Source: an uncultured Gammaproteobacteria bacterium
GTDB lineage: Bacteria; Pseudomonadota; Gammaproteobacteria; Ga0077536
Length of the DNA: 6,840 nucleotides
Assembly (NCBI GenBank): GCA_903866355.1
Contig: CAIPNE010000637.1
Span: forward strand, 1 to 6,840
Reading direction: 5' to 3'
This document shows, piece after piece, positions 1 through 5,603 of this stretch (position 1 is the stretch's first letter; the number at the start of each line of letters is the position of its first letter). The position numbers were made by a program, and so were the translations under genes. The notes below the pieces were generated by a model. It saw nothing but the letters and a program-made list of their open reading frames with translations, had not been told where the DNA came from and ran no database searches.

Positions 1-1
1 A

Positions 2-1345
2 CCCATCGAGATGGGCCTGAAAATCGAGTCGAACTACTTGGGCACGCTGCTGCTGGATCCCGTTGCACGCAACATGATTCGCACCCTGTTTGTGAACAAA
101 GGCGCCGCCGACAAGGGCGCTAGGCGACCTGCCGGGGTGCCCAAACATGCGGTGAAAACCCTCGGGATGCTGGGCGCTGGCATGATGGGCGCCGGCATCG
201 CGTATGTCTCGGCGCGCGCGGGGATGGGCGTGATGTTGCTGGATACAACAGCCGAAAAAGCGCAACACGGCCGGGCGTACAGCGAAAAGCTGCTCGCCAA
301 AGAAGTGGCGCGTGGCCGGTTGGACGACAGTGGCGCGCAGCGCGTGCTGTCCCGCATTGAGCCCACCACCGACTTCGCCAGCCTCCTAGGTTGCGATCTT
401 ATTGTGGAGGCCGTGTTTGAAGATCGGGCGCTCAAAGCGGCGGTAACCCGCCAGACTGAGGCGGTGATCCCGGCCACCACCGTGTTTGCCAGCAATACCT
501 CTACCCTGCCCATTACCGGGCTCGCGGAAGCCTCTATCCGGCCGCAGCAATTCATCGGTATTCATTTTTTCTCGCCGGTAGAAAAAATGCCGCTGGTAGA
601 AATTATCGTCGGTCAGCACACCGATGAGGCCACTCTGGCGCGCGCTATCGATTACGTCATCCAAATCAAAAAAACCCCCATCGTGGTCAACGATAGCCGC
701 GGCTTCTACACCAGCCGCGTGTTCGGCACTTTCACCAATGAAGGCATGACCCTGCTGGGTGAGGGTGTTAAGCCGGCGCTCATCGAAAACGCGGCCAAGA
801 TGGCGGGACTGCCGGTAGGCCCGTTGGCGGTGCTGGACGAAGTCACCGTTGAACTGGCCTACCACGTCACCCAACAGGCGCAGCTGGCGCTAGGGGCCGC
901 CTATACGCCGGCATCCGGTTGGCCGGTGATGCGCAAAATGGTCGAAGACCTCAAGCGCTTGGGTAAACGCCATGGGCAGGGTTTCTATGAATACCCAGCG
1001 GATGCCCGTAAGCGGCTGTGGCCGGGTCTGGCCGAACATTTCCCCGTGGCGAGCGAGCAGCCGGACGTGGCGGAAGTCAAAACCCGTCTGCTGTATATCC
1101 AAGCGCTGGAAACCGCGCGCTGCATGGAGGAGGGCGTCCTCACCGATCCTATCGACGGCGATTTGGGTTCCATCCTCGGTTGGGGCTTCCCAGCTTGGAC
1201 GGGCGGTACGCTGTCGTTTATCGACACGATAGGCATTGGCGCTTTTGTGGCCGAGTGCGAACGGCTAGCGGCGGCTTATGGTCCACGCTTCCAACCTTCG
1301 GCCGCACTCAAAGCGCGCGCGGCGCGTGGCGAGGGGTATTACTGA
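2..1345 (+). CDS. FadB/FadJ-like 3-hydroxyacyl-CoA dehydrogenase, 5' partial
   Basis: C-terminal part of a multifunctional beta-oxidation enzyme that oxidises L-3-hydroxyacyl-CoA to 3-ketoacyl-CoA with NAD+. The frame is open to the left edge, and the ATG at 11 is internal: its first residues read like the linker helix that follows the enoyl-CoA hydratase domain (DPVARNMIRTLF, then VNKGAADKG). Family members are about 700 residues, so roughly 250-270 are missing upstream. Counting from the Met at 11: Rossmann motif GAGMMG at 55-60, acidic Asp78 after strand 2, FASNTS at 159-164, catalytic His185 in HFFSP, its partner Glu197, and VVNDSRGFY at 225-233. Two C-terminal 3HCDH repeats follow, with GQGFYEYP near 322 and GWGFPAWTGG near 390. 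The position that is Asn in classical dehydrogenases (GFxxNR) is Ser235 here; I recall this as common in a FadB-like subgroup. The gene ends in TGA and faces the acyl-CoA dehydrogenase. Family call is firm; chain-length preference is unknown. Confidence 0.95.
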   Translation, partial: PIEMGLKIESNYLGTLLLDPVARNMIRTLFVNKGAADKGARRPAGVPKHAVKTLGMLGAGMMGAGIAYVSARAGMGVMLLDTTAEKAQHGRAYSEKLLAKEVARGRLDDSGAQRVLSRIEPTTDFASLLGCDLIVEAVFEDRALKAAVTRQTEAVIPATTVFASNTSTLPITGLAEASIRPQQFIGIHFFSPVEKMPLVEIIVGQHTDEATLARAIDYVIQIKKTPIVVNDSRGFYTSRVFGTFTNEGMTLLGEGVKPALIENAAKMAGLPVGPLAVLDEVTVELAYHVTQQAQLALGAAYTPASGWPVMRKMVEDLKRLGKRHGQGFYEYPADARKRLWPGLAEHFPVASEQPDVAEVKTRLLYIQALETARCMEEGVLTDPIDGDLGSILGWGFPAWTGGTLSFIDTIGIGAFVAECERLAAAYGPRFQPSAALKARAARGEGYY

Positions 1346-1365
1346 TCTGGGTTGAGTGAGGCCTC

Positions 1366-1390
1366 GGGGCCGCGCCGCATTGGCGGCCCC
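1366..1390 (+). terminator. GC-rich hairpin after the FadB-like gene
   Basis: A perfect 8-bp stem, GGGGCCGC (1366-1373) with GCGGCCCC (1383-1390), encloses a 9-base loop. It starts 20 bases after the TGA of the FadB-like gene. The sequence after the stem (GCTTGGGTCT) lacks a run of T, so this is not a textbook intrinsic terminator. It may still stop or pause polymerase, or protect the 3' end of the message. Part of the loop (GCCGC, 1374-1378) could pair with the right arm instead, giving a competing shorter hairpin. Confidence 0.45.
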
Positions 1391-1410
1391 GCTTGGGTCT
1401 GGGCGAGCTT

Positions 1411-1487
1411 TGGTCTAGACGCGCGCGGGCATTTATGCCGGTGGGATATGGCCCGCGTTGGTGGCTGCGCTCGACCGACGTAGACCA
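1411..1487. repeat. Nested inverted repeats in convergent spacer
   Basis: The outer arms are TGGTCTA (1411-1417) and TAGACCA (1481-1487); the inner arms are CGCGGGC (1424-1430) and GCCCGCG (1451-1457). Both pairs match perfectly and are nested, so the 77 bases could fold as one branched structure. A small alternative hairpin, GGCA-TTTA-TGCC (1428-1439), overlaps the inner arm. No coding potential is convincing here. Seven-base matches occur by chance in GC-rich DNA, so a function is only a possibility. Confidence 0.3.
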
Positions 1488-1509
1488 CCCCTCAGCTCAC
1501 CGCCAGATC

Positions 1510-1557
1510 GCTGGCCGGGCTACTGTATTTTTCCCAGTCCAGCCCAGCCCAGCCAGC
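1510..1557 (-). terminator. Hairpin just after the acyl-CoA dehydrogenase stop codon
   Basis: Read on the minus strand, GCTGGCTGGGCT (1557-1546) pairs with AGCCCGGCCAGC (1521-1510) as a 12-bp stem with one G-U pair, around a 24-base loop. It begins four bases after the TAA of the acyl-CoA dehydrogenase. No T-tract follows, so it is either a weak or factor-assisted terminator or an mRNA 3'-end stabiliser. The right side contains a short tandem of the unit CCAGC (1539-1553), which allows the stem to pair in shifted registers. Confidence 0.4.
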
Positions 1558-1561
1558 GCGC

Positions 1562-2698
1562 TTAAAGCGAGTCGAGTTGGCGGGCAATGACCATGCGCTG
1601 GACATCGCTGGTGCCTTCGTAAATTTGGCACACGCGCACGTCGCGATAGAGCCGTTCTACCGGAAAATCCTCTACATAGCCGTAGCCACCGTGGATTTGG
1701 ATCGCATCCGAGCACACCCGCTCGGCCATTTCAGAGGCAAACAGTTTGGCCATTGAGGCCTCACGCAAACAGGGTCGGCCAGCGTCACGCAGCGCGGCGG
1801 CGTGCAGCACCATCTGGCGCGCGGCTTCCAACTGCGTCGCCATGTCAGCCAAGCGGAATGCGATGGCTTGATGCGCGTTGAGGGCCACCCCAAAGCTGGT
1901 GCGCTCTTTGGCGTAATGGCTGGCGGCTTCGAGGGCGGCGCGCGCCATGCCGACCGCCTGCGCGGCGATGCCGATGCGGCCACCTTCCAGATTTCCCAGG
2001 GCTATTTTGTAGCCGCTCCCGGCTTCGCCTAACAGGTGGTCGGCGGGGATTTCGCAATTCTCAAAGGCTATTTGCGCCGTATCCGAGGCGCGCTGGCCCA
2101 GCTTCTTTTCAAGCCGTGCCACCCGGTAGCCGGGGGTTTTCGTGGGCACCAGAAACGCGCTGATACCGCGCTTGCCCGCGCTGGCATCGCTCACCGCAAA
2201 AACAATGGCGAGGTCAGCGTGTTTGCCCGAGGTGATGAACTGCTTGGTGCCATTGAGTAGCCAGCCTTGGTCGGTGCGGGTGGCACGGGTGCTGATCGCC
2301 GCGGCGTCTGAACCGGCATGCGGCTCGGTCAGACAGAACGCGCCCAAGCATTCGCCACTCGCGGTTGGCCGCAGGTAGCGTTCTTTTTGCGCCTCGCTGC
2401 CGTAGCGCAGAATGGGCACACAGACCACCGAATTTTGCACGCTCATGATGGTAGAGGTGGCGCCGTCACCGGCCGCGATTTCTTCTAAGGCAACCGCGAG
2501 CGACACGTGGTCGGTGCCCGCGCCGCCCCAAGCGGGGGGCACCAGCATGCCCATCAATCCCAGTTCGCCCATGGCGCGCAGGGCCTGCGCTGGAAACTCC
2601 TCCTCGCGGTCCCAGCGGGCGGCGTTGGGCGTGAGTTGTTCGGCGGCGAAACGCCGCGCGGCATCGCGGATCAGGGTTTGTTCTTCAGTCAGTAGCAT
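1562..2698 (-). CDS. Acyl-CoA dehydrogenase (short/branched-chain type)
   Basis: FAD enzyme of the cytoplasm that introduces the 2,3-double bond into acyl-CoA, the first step of beta-oxidation or of branched amino-acid breakdown, passing electrons to electron-transferring flavoprotein. Its 378 residues are full family length. The N-terminal helical domain covers about 1-115. The middle beta domain has family signature 1 at 122-134 (CLTEPHAGSD core) and the FAD-contacting FITSG at 154-158. The C-terminal helical domain has FGVAL near 269, QIHGGYGY at 334-341 and the catalytic base Glu361 in QIYEGTSDVQR. The C-terminal position of the base fits the SCAD/MCAD-like group rather than isovaleryl-CoA dehydrogenase. 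The ATG at 2698 starts the conserved N-terminus, with a weak AAGG site eight bases upstream. It runs toward the FadB-like gene and away from the cNMP-DUF1003 gene, apparently as a single-gene unit. Exact substrate is not determinable here. Confidence 0.96.
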   Translation of the reverse strand: MLLTEEQTLIRDAARRFAAEQLTPNAARWDREEEFPAQALRAMGELGLMGMLVPPAWGGAGTDHVSLAVALEEIAAGDGATSTIMSVQNSVVCVPILRYGSEAQKERYLRPTASGECLGAFCLTEPHAGSDAAAISTRATRTDQGWLLNGTKQFITSGKHADLAIVFAVSDASAGKRGISAFLVPTKTPGYRVARLEKKLGQRASDTAQIAFENCEIPADHLLGEAGSGYKIALGNLEGGRIGIAAQAVGMARAALEAASHYAKERTSFGVALNAHQAIAFRLADMATQLEAARQMVLHAAALRDAGRPCLREASMAKLFASEMAERVCSDAIQIHGGYGYVEDFPVERLYRDVRVCQIYEGTSDVQRMVIARQLDSL

Positions 2699-2785
2699 GG
2701 CGAGGACCTTGGAGAAAAGTTCAGGATGAGGCGGAGCCTAGCGTATTCGCCCGGGCAATGTCGCGGATCTTGAGCCGCCGCCAAG

Positions 2786-2818
2786 GGCGCCGATCACGGG
2801 GCGTGCGCCACCGGCGCC
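2786..2818. repeat. Inverted repeat in the divergent spacer
   Basis: Seven-base arms GGCGCCG (2786-2792) and CGGCGCC (2812-2818) are separated by 19 bases, and each arm contains the palindrome GGCGCC. They lie in the 163-base spacer between two divergent genes, where operators would be expected. I could not find convincing -35/-10 boxes on either strand of this spacer. In DNA this GC-rich such a repeat may be chance. Confidence 0.2.
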
Positions 2819-2845
2819 GTTGGTGATTACACTGCGACTCAAGCG

Positions 2846-2853
2846 AAAGGAGA
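2846..2853 (+). promoter_or_regulatory. Shine-Dalgarno site that fixes the start of the cNMP-DUF1003 gene
   Basis: AAAGGAGA lies eight bases before the ATG at 2862, ideal spacing for a ribosome site. The open frame extends back to an in-frame ATG at 2820, but that start has no comparable site, would place this purine-rich motif inside the coding region, and would add 14 residues that look unlike the family N-terminus. Confidence 0.8.
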
Positions 2854-2861
2854 TATCTGCC

Positions 2862-3695
2862 ATGAGTTTCGAGCCCGCCGTTCTGCGTGAAGTGTCCCTG
2901 TTCAAACTTTTTGACGAAGACGAATTACGCGAGTTGTGCCAGCACGTGGAGGAGCGCAGTTTCGTGGCGGGCCAGACTATTTTCCATGTGGGCGATAGTG
3001 GCGGTGAACTGTATGTGGTGTTGTCCGGTGCGGTAGAACTTTTTATCCTCGACCCAGAGGGCCGACGCACGCAGGTGGGGGCTATCGAACAGGGCCAGGT
3101 GTTCGGTGAATTCTCACTGTTTGATGGTGAGCCGCGTTCCGCGAGCGCGGTAGCGAGGGGACCGACGGTCACTTGCTGCGTCGACCGCAATGACCTCGCG
3201 CTGTTGTTCGAAAAAAAGCCCCATGCGGCCTTTGATATCCTCGCCGTGCTTGTGGGTGATTTCCGGCGCCGCACCACGTGGCTGGCCCACCACATGGCAA
3301 AAAATGCCAATGAGGTGATTCTGCAGAAAACCACTTTCGGCGAGCGCATCGCCGATAACGTCGCCCGGGTAGGCGGATCGTGGCGTTTTATCAACACCTT
3401 TTCGTTGCTCTTGCTGGTGTGGATGGGTTTCAACACTTGGCAGTGGTTGGGGTTTGGTGGCTTTGATCCGCCGCCCTTCATTGGGCTTAATTTACTGTTG
3501 TCGACAGTGGCGGCGCTGCAGGCACCCATCATCATGATGAGTCAGAACCGCCAAGATGCTAAAGACCGGGTGCGCGCCGACCTTGAGTACGAGGTCAACC
3601 TGCGCGCCGAAGTGGGCGTGATGCAGTTGCATCAAAAGGTCGATCGCATGAAAGAAGAACTCATCGATTTATTGTTGACGGTGCAAGCGAAATAA
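2862..3695 (+). CDS. Cyclic-nucleotide-binding domain fused to DUF1003 membrane domain
   Basis: A 277-residue two-part protein. Residues about 8-130 form a CAP_ED/cNMP-binding beta-barrel: GELYVVLSG at 48-56, and a phosphate-binding cassette FGEFSLFDGEPRSASA at 81-96 keeping the Glu83, Arg92 and Ser93 that contact ribose and phosphate in CRP-like proteins. Binding of cAMP or cGMP is therefore plausible. There is no helix-turn-helix. Residues about 155-255 match DUF1003: TFGERIADNVARVGGSW (158-174), a first membrane helix at about 177-197, a loop with FDPPPFI (201-207), a second helix at about 206-226, then SQNRQDAKDR (227-236) and EYEVNLRAE (242-250). The tail (about 240-272) is charged and helical with heptad-like hydrophobics, suggesting oligomerisation. 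With two membrane spans, the sensor and tail should lie on the same side, presumably the cytoplasm. It is a lone gene, divergent from the acyl-CoA dehydrogenase. DUF1003 has no established function that I know of. Confidence 0.93.
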   Translation: MSFEPAVLREVSLFKLFDEDELRELCQHVEERSFVAGQTIFHVGDSGGELYVVLSGAVELFILDPEGRRTQVGAIEQGQVFGEFSLFDGEPRSASAVARGPTVTCCVDRNDLALLFEKKPHAAFDILAVLVGDFRRRTTWLAHHMAKNANEVILQKTTFGERIADNVARVGGSWRFINTFSLLLLVWMGFNTWQWLGFGGFDPPPFIGLNLLLSTVAALQAPIIMMSQNRQDAKDRVRADLEYEVNLRAEVGVMQLHQKVDRMKEELIDLLLTVQAK

Positions 3696-3700
3696 GTGCG

Positions 3701-3720
3701 CCGCTTAGCCGTGCTAACGG
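3701..3720. terminator. Small hairpin between convergent genes
   Basis: CCG-c-TTAGC (3701-3709) pairs with GCTAA-CGG (3713-3720) around the loop CGT, giving eight base pairs with one bulged C. It fills most of the 31-base gap between the stop of the cNMP-DUF1003 gene and the stop of the minus-strand small membrane protein, so it could act in both directions. It lacks a T-run on either side, so terminator status is tentative. Confidence 0.4.
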
Positions 3721-3726
3721 GCCGGT

Positions 3727-4038
3727 CTAGATCGCCGCACGGGCCGGCGATCGCGGCGCGTGCCAGCTGGCCAGCGCGCCGGTTGTGAGCGCGGGCGCGA
3801 GCCAGTCTAGTAGGCTTTTTAGGTTCCACGCGCGCAGCTCAAAGCCGGCCGCCCAAGGCGCGTGCGCACGGCTACCACCATAAAAATTTTCAATCGCGCG
3901 ATACTCGGCCTGGGTGAATTCGCGACCTAAAAAAAATGCCGTGGCGAGGGCGGCACCCAACCACCAAGAGCCCGTGAGTCGCGCGCAAAGAATCTGCACG
4001 GCGAGGGCGATAAGCACGTGTTCTAGGGTGCCAGACAC
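3727..4038 (-). CDS. Small membrane protein, phage-like hypothetical
   Basis: Encodes 103 residues of unknown function. Hydrophobic stretches at about 5-19 and 24-38 flank SWWLGAA; a conserved-looking soluble patch GREFTQAEYRAIE (38-50) and PWAAGFELRAWNLKSLLDW (61-79) follow, then a third hydrophobic stretch at about 76-91. From memory the pattern (SWWxGA, GRExxQAEYRxIE, PW, then LDWLxP) resembles small membrane proteins of phages, prophages and some gammaproteobacteria; I cannot name the family. The GTG start at 4038 lies one base after the TGA of the deacetylase (TGAgGTG), so translation is probably coupled by reinitiation; no strong ribosome site is visible. A GTG eight codons in is an alternative start. 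It is last in the unit and ends in TAG at 3727. A run of eight T (minus strand) encodes part of the second hydrophobic segment. Reality of the gene rests on its close fit, membrane pattern and family resemblance. Confidence 0.72.
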   Translation of the reverse strand: MSGTLEHVLIALAVQILCARLTGSWWLGAALATAFFLGREFTQAEYRAIENFYGGSRAHAPWAAGFELRAWNLKSLLDWLAPALTTGALASWHAPRSPARAAI

Positions 4039-4039
4039 C

Positions 4040-4930
4040 TCAGGGCTCGATGGCGTGCGCGCCGGTGAGGTCGGGATTGGCGGCGACCCATTGCGCTAGC
4101 GGGTTGGCTTCACGCCAACGCTGGGCATATTCACCCAAGCTTTCGAACACCACGCCAGAGTGGCTCGCGTAATAGTCGAGCAGGCGCTCTAACATCAAAA
4201 AGTAACGCCCGCGCCCCACCGTTTGGGGATGTAGCGTCAAAGTGAAAATGCCGCCCGGGCAGCTGCGCCAAGCATAGTCAAAATCAGCCCGCCAATTTTC
4301 TTCTATGGCCGAAGGTGGCTGGAGGCCGGTATTCATGCCCAGTACAAATTCGGCCGGGGGGAAGTCGTCGAGCATCCACGTCACGGGGAGTTCGATGAGG
4401 TCGACGGTTTCACCAAAATGATAGGCCCGATCCAGTGACCAGCGGTCGCCGCTGCGCAAGTAGTAAGGATAGAAATCGTGGCCCATACAGCTGGATTCAT
4501 ACTGAAAGCCATACTCGATCAGCAAATCGACCGAGCGTGGGCTGAGGTCCCAGGCCGGGGAGCGATAACCCAGCGGCCGCACGCCCGCAACGCGCTCCAG
4601 TGCTTGCAGCCCCAGCTCTAAAATGCGCCGCTCGCCGTCTTCGTCAAAGGCGGCGGGATTCTCGTGTACCCAACCGTGGTGCAGGATTTCGTGCCCACGG
4701 TCGCAAATCTCATCGACCAAGCGGGGATAGGCGTAGGCCGTATGTCCCGGCACCGCAAAACTGGCGCGAATATCCCGACTGTCCAGTAAATCGAGCAGGC
4801 GGGGCAGGGCCACCGCGCCGAATTGGCCACGGGAAATCATGCTGGGGTTTTGCGTTTTGACGGTGCCGATCCACGAGGACATGGCGTCAAAATCAAACGT
4901 GATACAGCAAGATAATTGGGGTTTGGACAT
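4040..4930 (-). CDS. Polysaccharide-deacetylase-fold hydrolase (PgdA/PuuE-like)
   Basis: A 296-residue metal-dependent hydrolase of the NodB/polysaccharide-deacetylase superfamily. Visible motifs: TFDFD at 11-15 with Asp15 the probable metal ligand, metal-binding His85 and His89 in HHGWVHENP (84-92), GYRSPAWDLS at 121-130, a MGHDFYPYYL segment (149-158), LIELPVTWMLDDFPP (178-192), and His234 in TLHPQ. The order and the LxDxPP segment match the Helicobacter pylori PgdA (HP0310) group as I remember it, which also contains allantoinase PuuE and cyclic-imide hydrolases. There is no signal peptide or membrane anchor, so it is probably cytoplasmic, favouring a small molecule over cell-wall polymer. 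The ATG at 4930 has a good GGAGG site (4935-4939 on the complement) with a short four-base spacer. It lies 61 bases after the isomerase-like gene and is followed one base later by the small membrane protein. Fold call is firm; substrate (imide, allantoin-like or acetylated sugar) is open. Confidence 0.93.
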   Translation of the reverse strand: MSKPQLSCCITFDFDAMSSWIGTVKTQNPSMISRGQFGAVALPRLLDLLDSRDIRASFAVPGHTAYAYPRLVDEICDRGHEILHHGWVHENPAAFDEDGERRILELGLQALERVAGVRPLGYRSPAWDLSPRSVDLLIEYGFQYESSCMGHDFYPYYLRSGDRWSLDRAYHFGETVDLIELPVTWMLDDFPPAEFVLGMNTGLQPPSAIEENWRADFDYAWRSCPGGIFTLTLHPQTVGRGRYFLMLERLLDYYASHSGVVFESLGEYAQRWREANPLAQWVAANPDLTGAHAIEP

Positions 4931-4991
4931 CTCGCCTCCGGGTCGTTTGAGGAATGGAAGACGGGCTGGGAAAGCCGCCAGTGGGTGGTTT

Positions 4992-5591
4992 TTAAAGTCC
5001 TAAGCGCTGGGCGATAAGCCCCAGCCGATCGTTACCAAAATACATGTCGTCGCCGTTTAAAAACAGGGTCGGCGAGCCAAAACCACCGCGTGCCGCGAGT
5101 TCTTCGGTGGTGACACGCAGCCGCTCTTTGTACTCGGGCTGGGCGATGCGGGCGAAGAAATCTGCCGGCTCCAAACCGACCGACTCCACAATGGCGTGCA
5201 ACGCGGCGTCTTGCGAAATATCGATTAAATCGCGCCAATAGGCCTGAAAGACCGCGCGCGCGTAGGGCACCAGACAACCTTTGTCTAACGCGACAAACGC
5301 CCCGCGCATGGCTTTTACGCTGTTCACCGGAAACACCGGCGGCTGACCAATGACCAACTGGAGTTGGCGCGCCCAGTCTTGGAGATCTTTTTGGGCGTAG
5401 GCGGCTTTGGCCGGTACTGGCTGCGCGCGGGCGGCGTAGACGCTGGGATTCACCGTGTTAAACAAACCGCCGACTAAAATGGGCTTCCAAATGATCTCGA
5501 CCGCCGTGGCCGGAAAGCGTTGCAGCGCCTGCTCGAAAGCCAAGTAAGTCCACGGGCTGGAACAGTCAAAGTAGAACGCCAGTTGGTGCAT
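4992..5591 (-). CDS. HCCA isomerase / kappa-GST-like DsbA-fold protein
   Basis: A 199-residue thioredoxin/DsbA-fold protein of the 2-hydroxychromene-2-carboxylate isomerase family, whose characterised members use glutathione in naphthalene-type aromatic breakdown. The N-terminal strand and active-site turn read FYFDCSSPWTYLA (6-18). Where DsbA/FrnE-like relatives carry CPWC, this has Ser12-Pro-Trp-Thr15, so both redox cysteines are absent and Ser12 sits where NahD has its glutathione-activating Ser11. Cys10 is nearby but outside that motif. A helical insertion covers about 50-160 with VFPVNSVKAMRG (86-97). The cis-proline loop FGSPTLFLNGDDMYFGNDRL (171-190) closes the domain with Pro174. The ATG at 5591 has GGAG seven bases upstream, formed within TAACGGAG at the stop of the M20 gene only 12 bases away, so the two are co-transcribed. 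No other aromatic-pathway genes are visible, so the true reaction may be a different glutathione-dependent isomerisation or conjugation. Confidence 0.9.
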   Translation of the reverse strand: MHQLAFYFDCSSPWTYLAFEQALQRFPATAVEIIWKPILVGGLFNTVNPSVYAARAQPVPAKAAYAQKDLQDWARQLQLVIGQPPVFPVNSVKAMRGAFVALDKGCLVPYARAVFQAYWRDLIDISQDAALHAIVESVGLEPADFFARIAQPEYKERLRVTTEELAARGGFGSPTLFLNGDDMYFGNDRLGLIAQRLGL

Positions 5592-5603
5592 GGGGAAGCT
5601 CCG

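Noticed and set aside
668..680. A7-C5 run as a possible frameshift site in the FadB-like gene
   Set aside because: The codons are AAA AAA ACC preceded by C, so the register does not fit a -1 slippery heptamer, and the protein motif continues unbroken on both sides.
1534..1553. CCAGC tandem as a microsatellite or CRISPR-like repeat
   Set aside because: Only about three perfect five-base units are present; they are better explained as one arm of the hairpin after the acyl-CoA dehydrogenase.
1393..1590. 65-codon plus-strand frame in the convergent spacer
   Set aside because: It has no ribosome site, no recognisable motif, covers inverted repeats, and runs into the 3' end of the opposing acyl-CoA dehydrogenase.
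2820..2832. GTG-N4-CAC as a CRP-type operator upstream of the cNMP-DUF1003 gene
   Set aside because: Only half-site fragments with wrong spacing are present compared with TGTGA-N6-TCACA, so it does not support an operator call.
2820..2861. Upstream ATG extension of the cNMP-DUF1003 gene
   Set aside because: The strong AAAGGAGA site eight bases before the ATG at 2862 lies within this extension, and the added residues do not look like the domain's N-terminus.
2738..3535. 265-codon open frame on the minus strand
   Set aside because: It lies antisense to the well-supported cNMP-DUF1003 gene, its protein is Ser/Arg/Pro-rich with no recognisable domain, and it is a typical shadow frame of GC-rich coding DNA.
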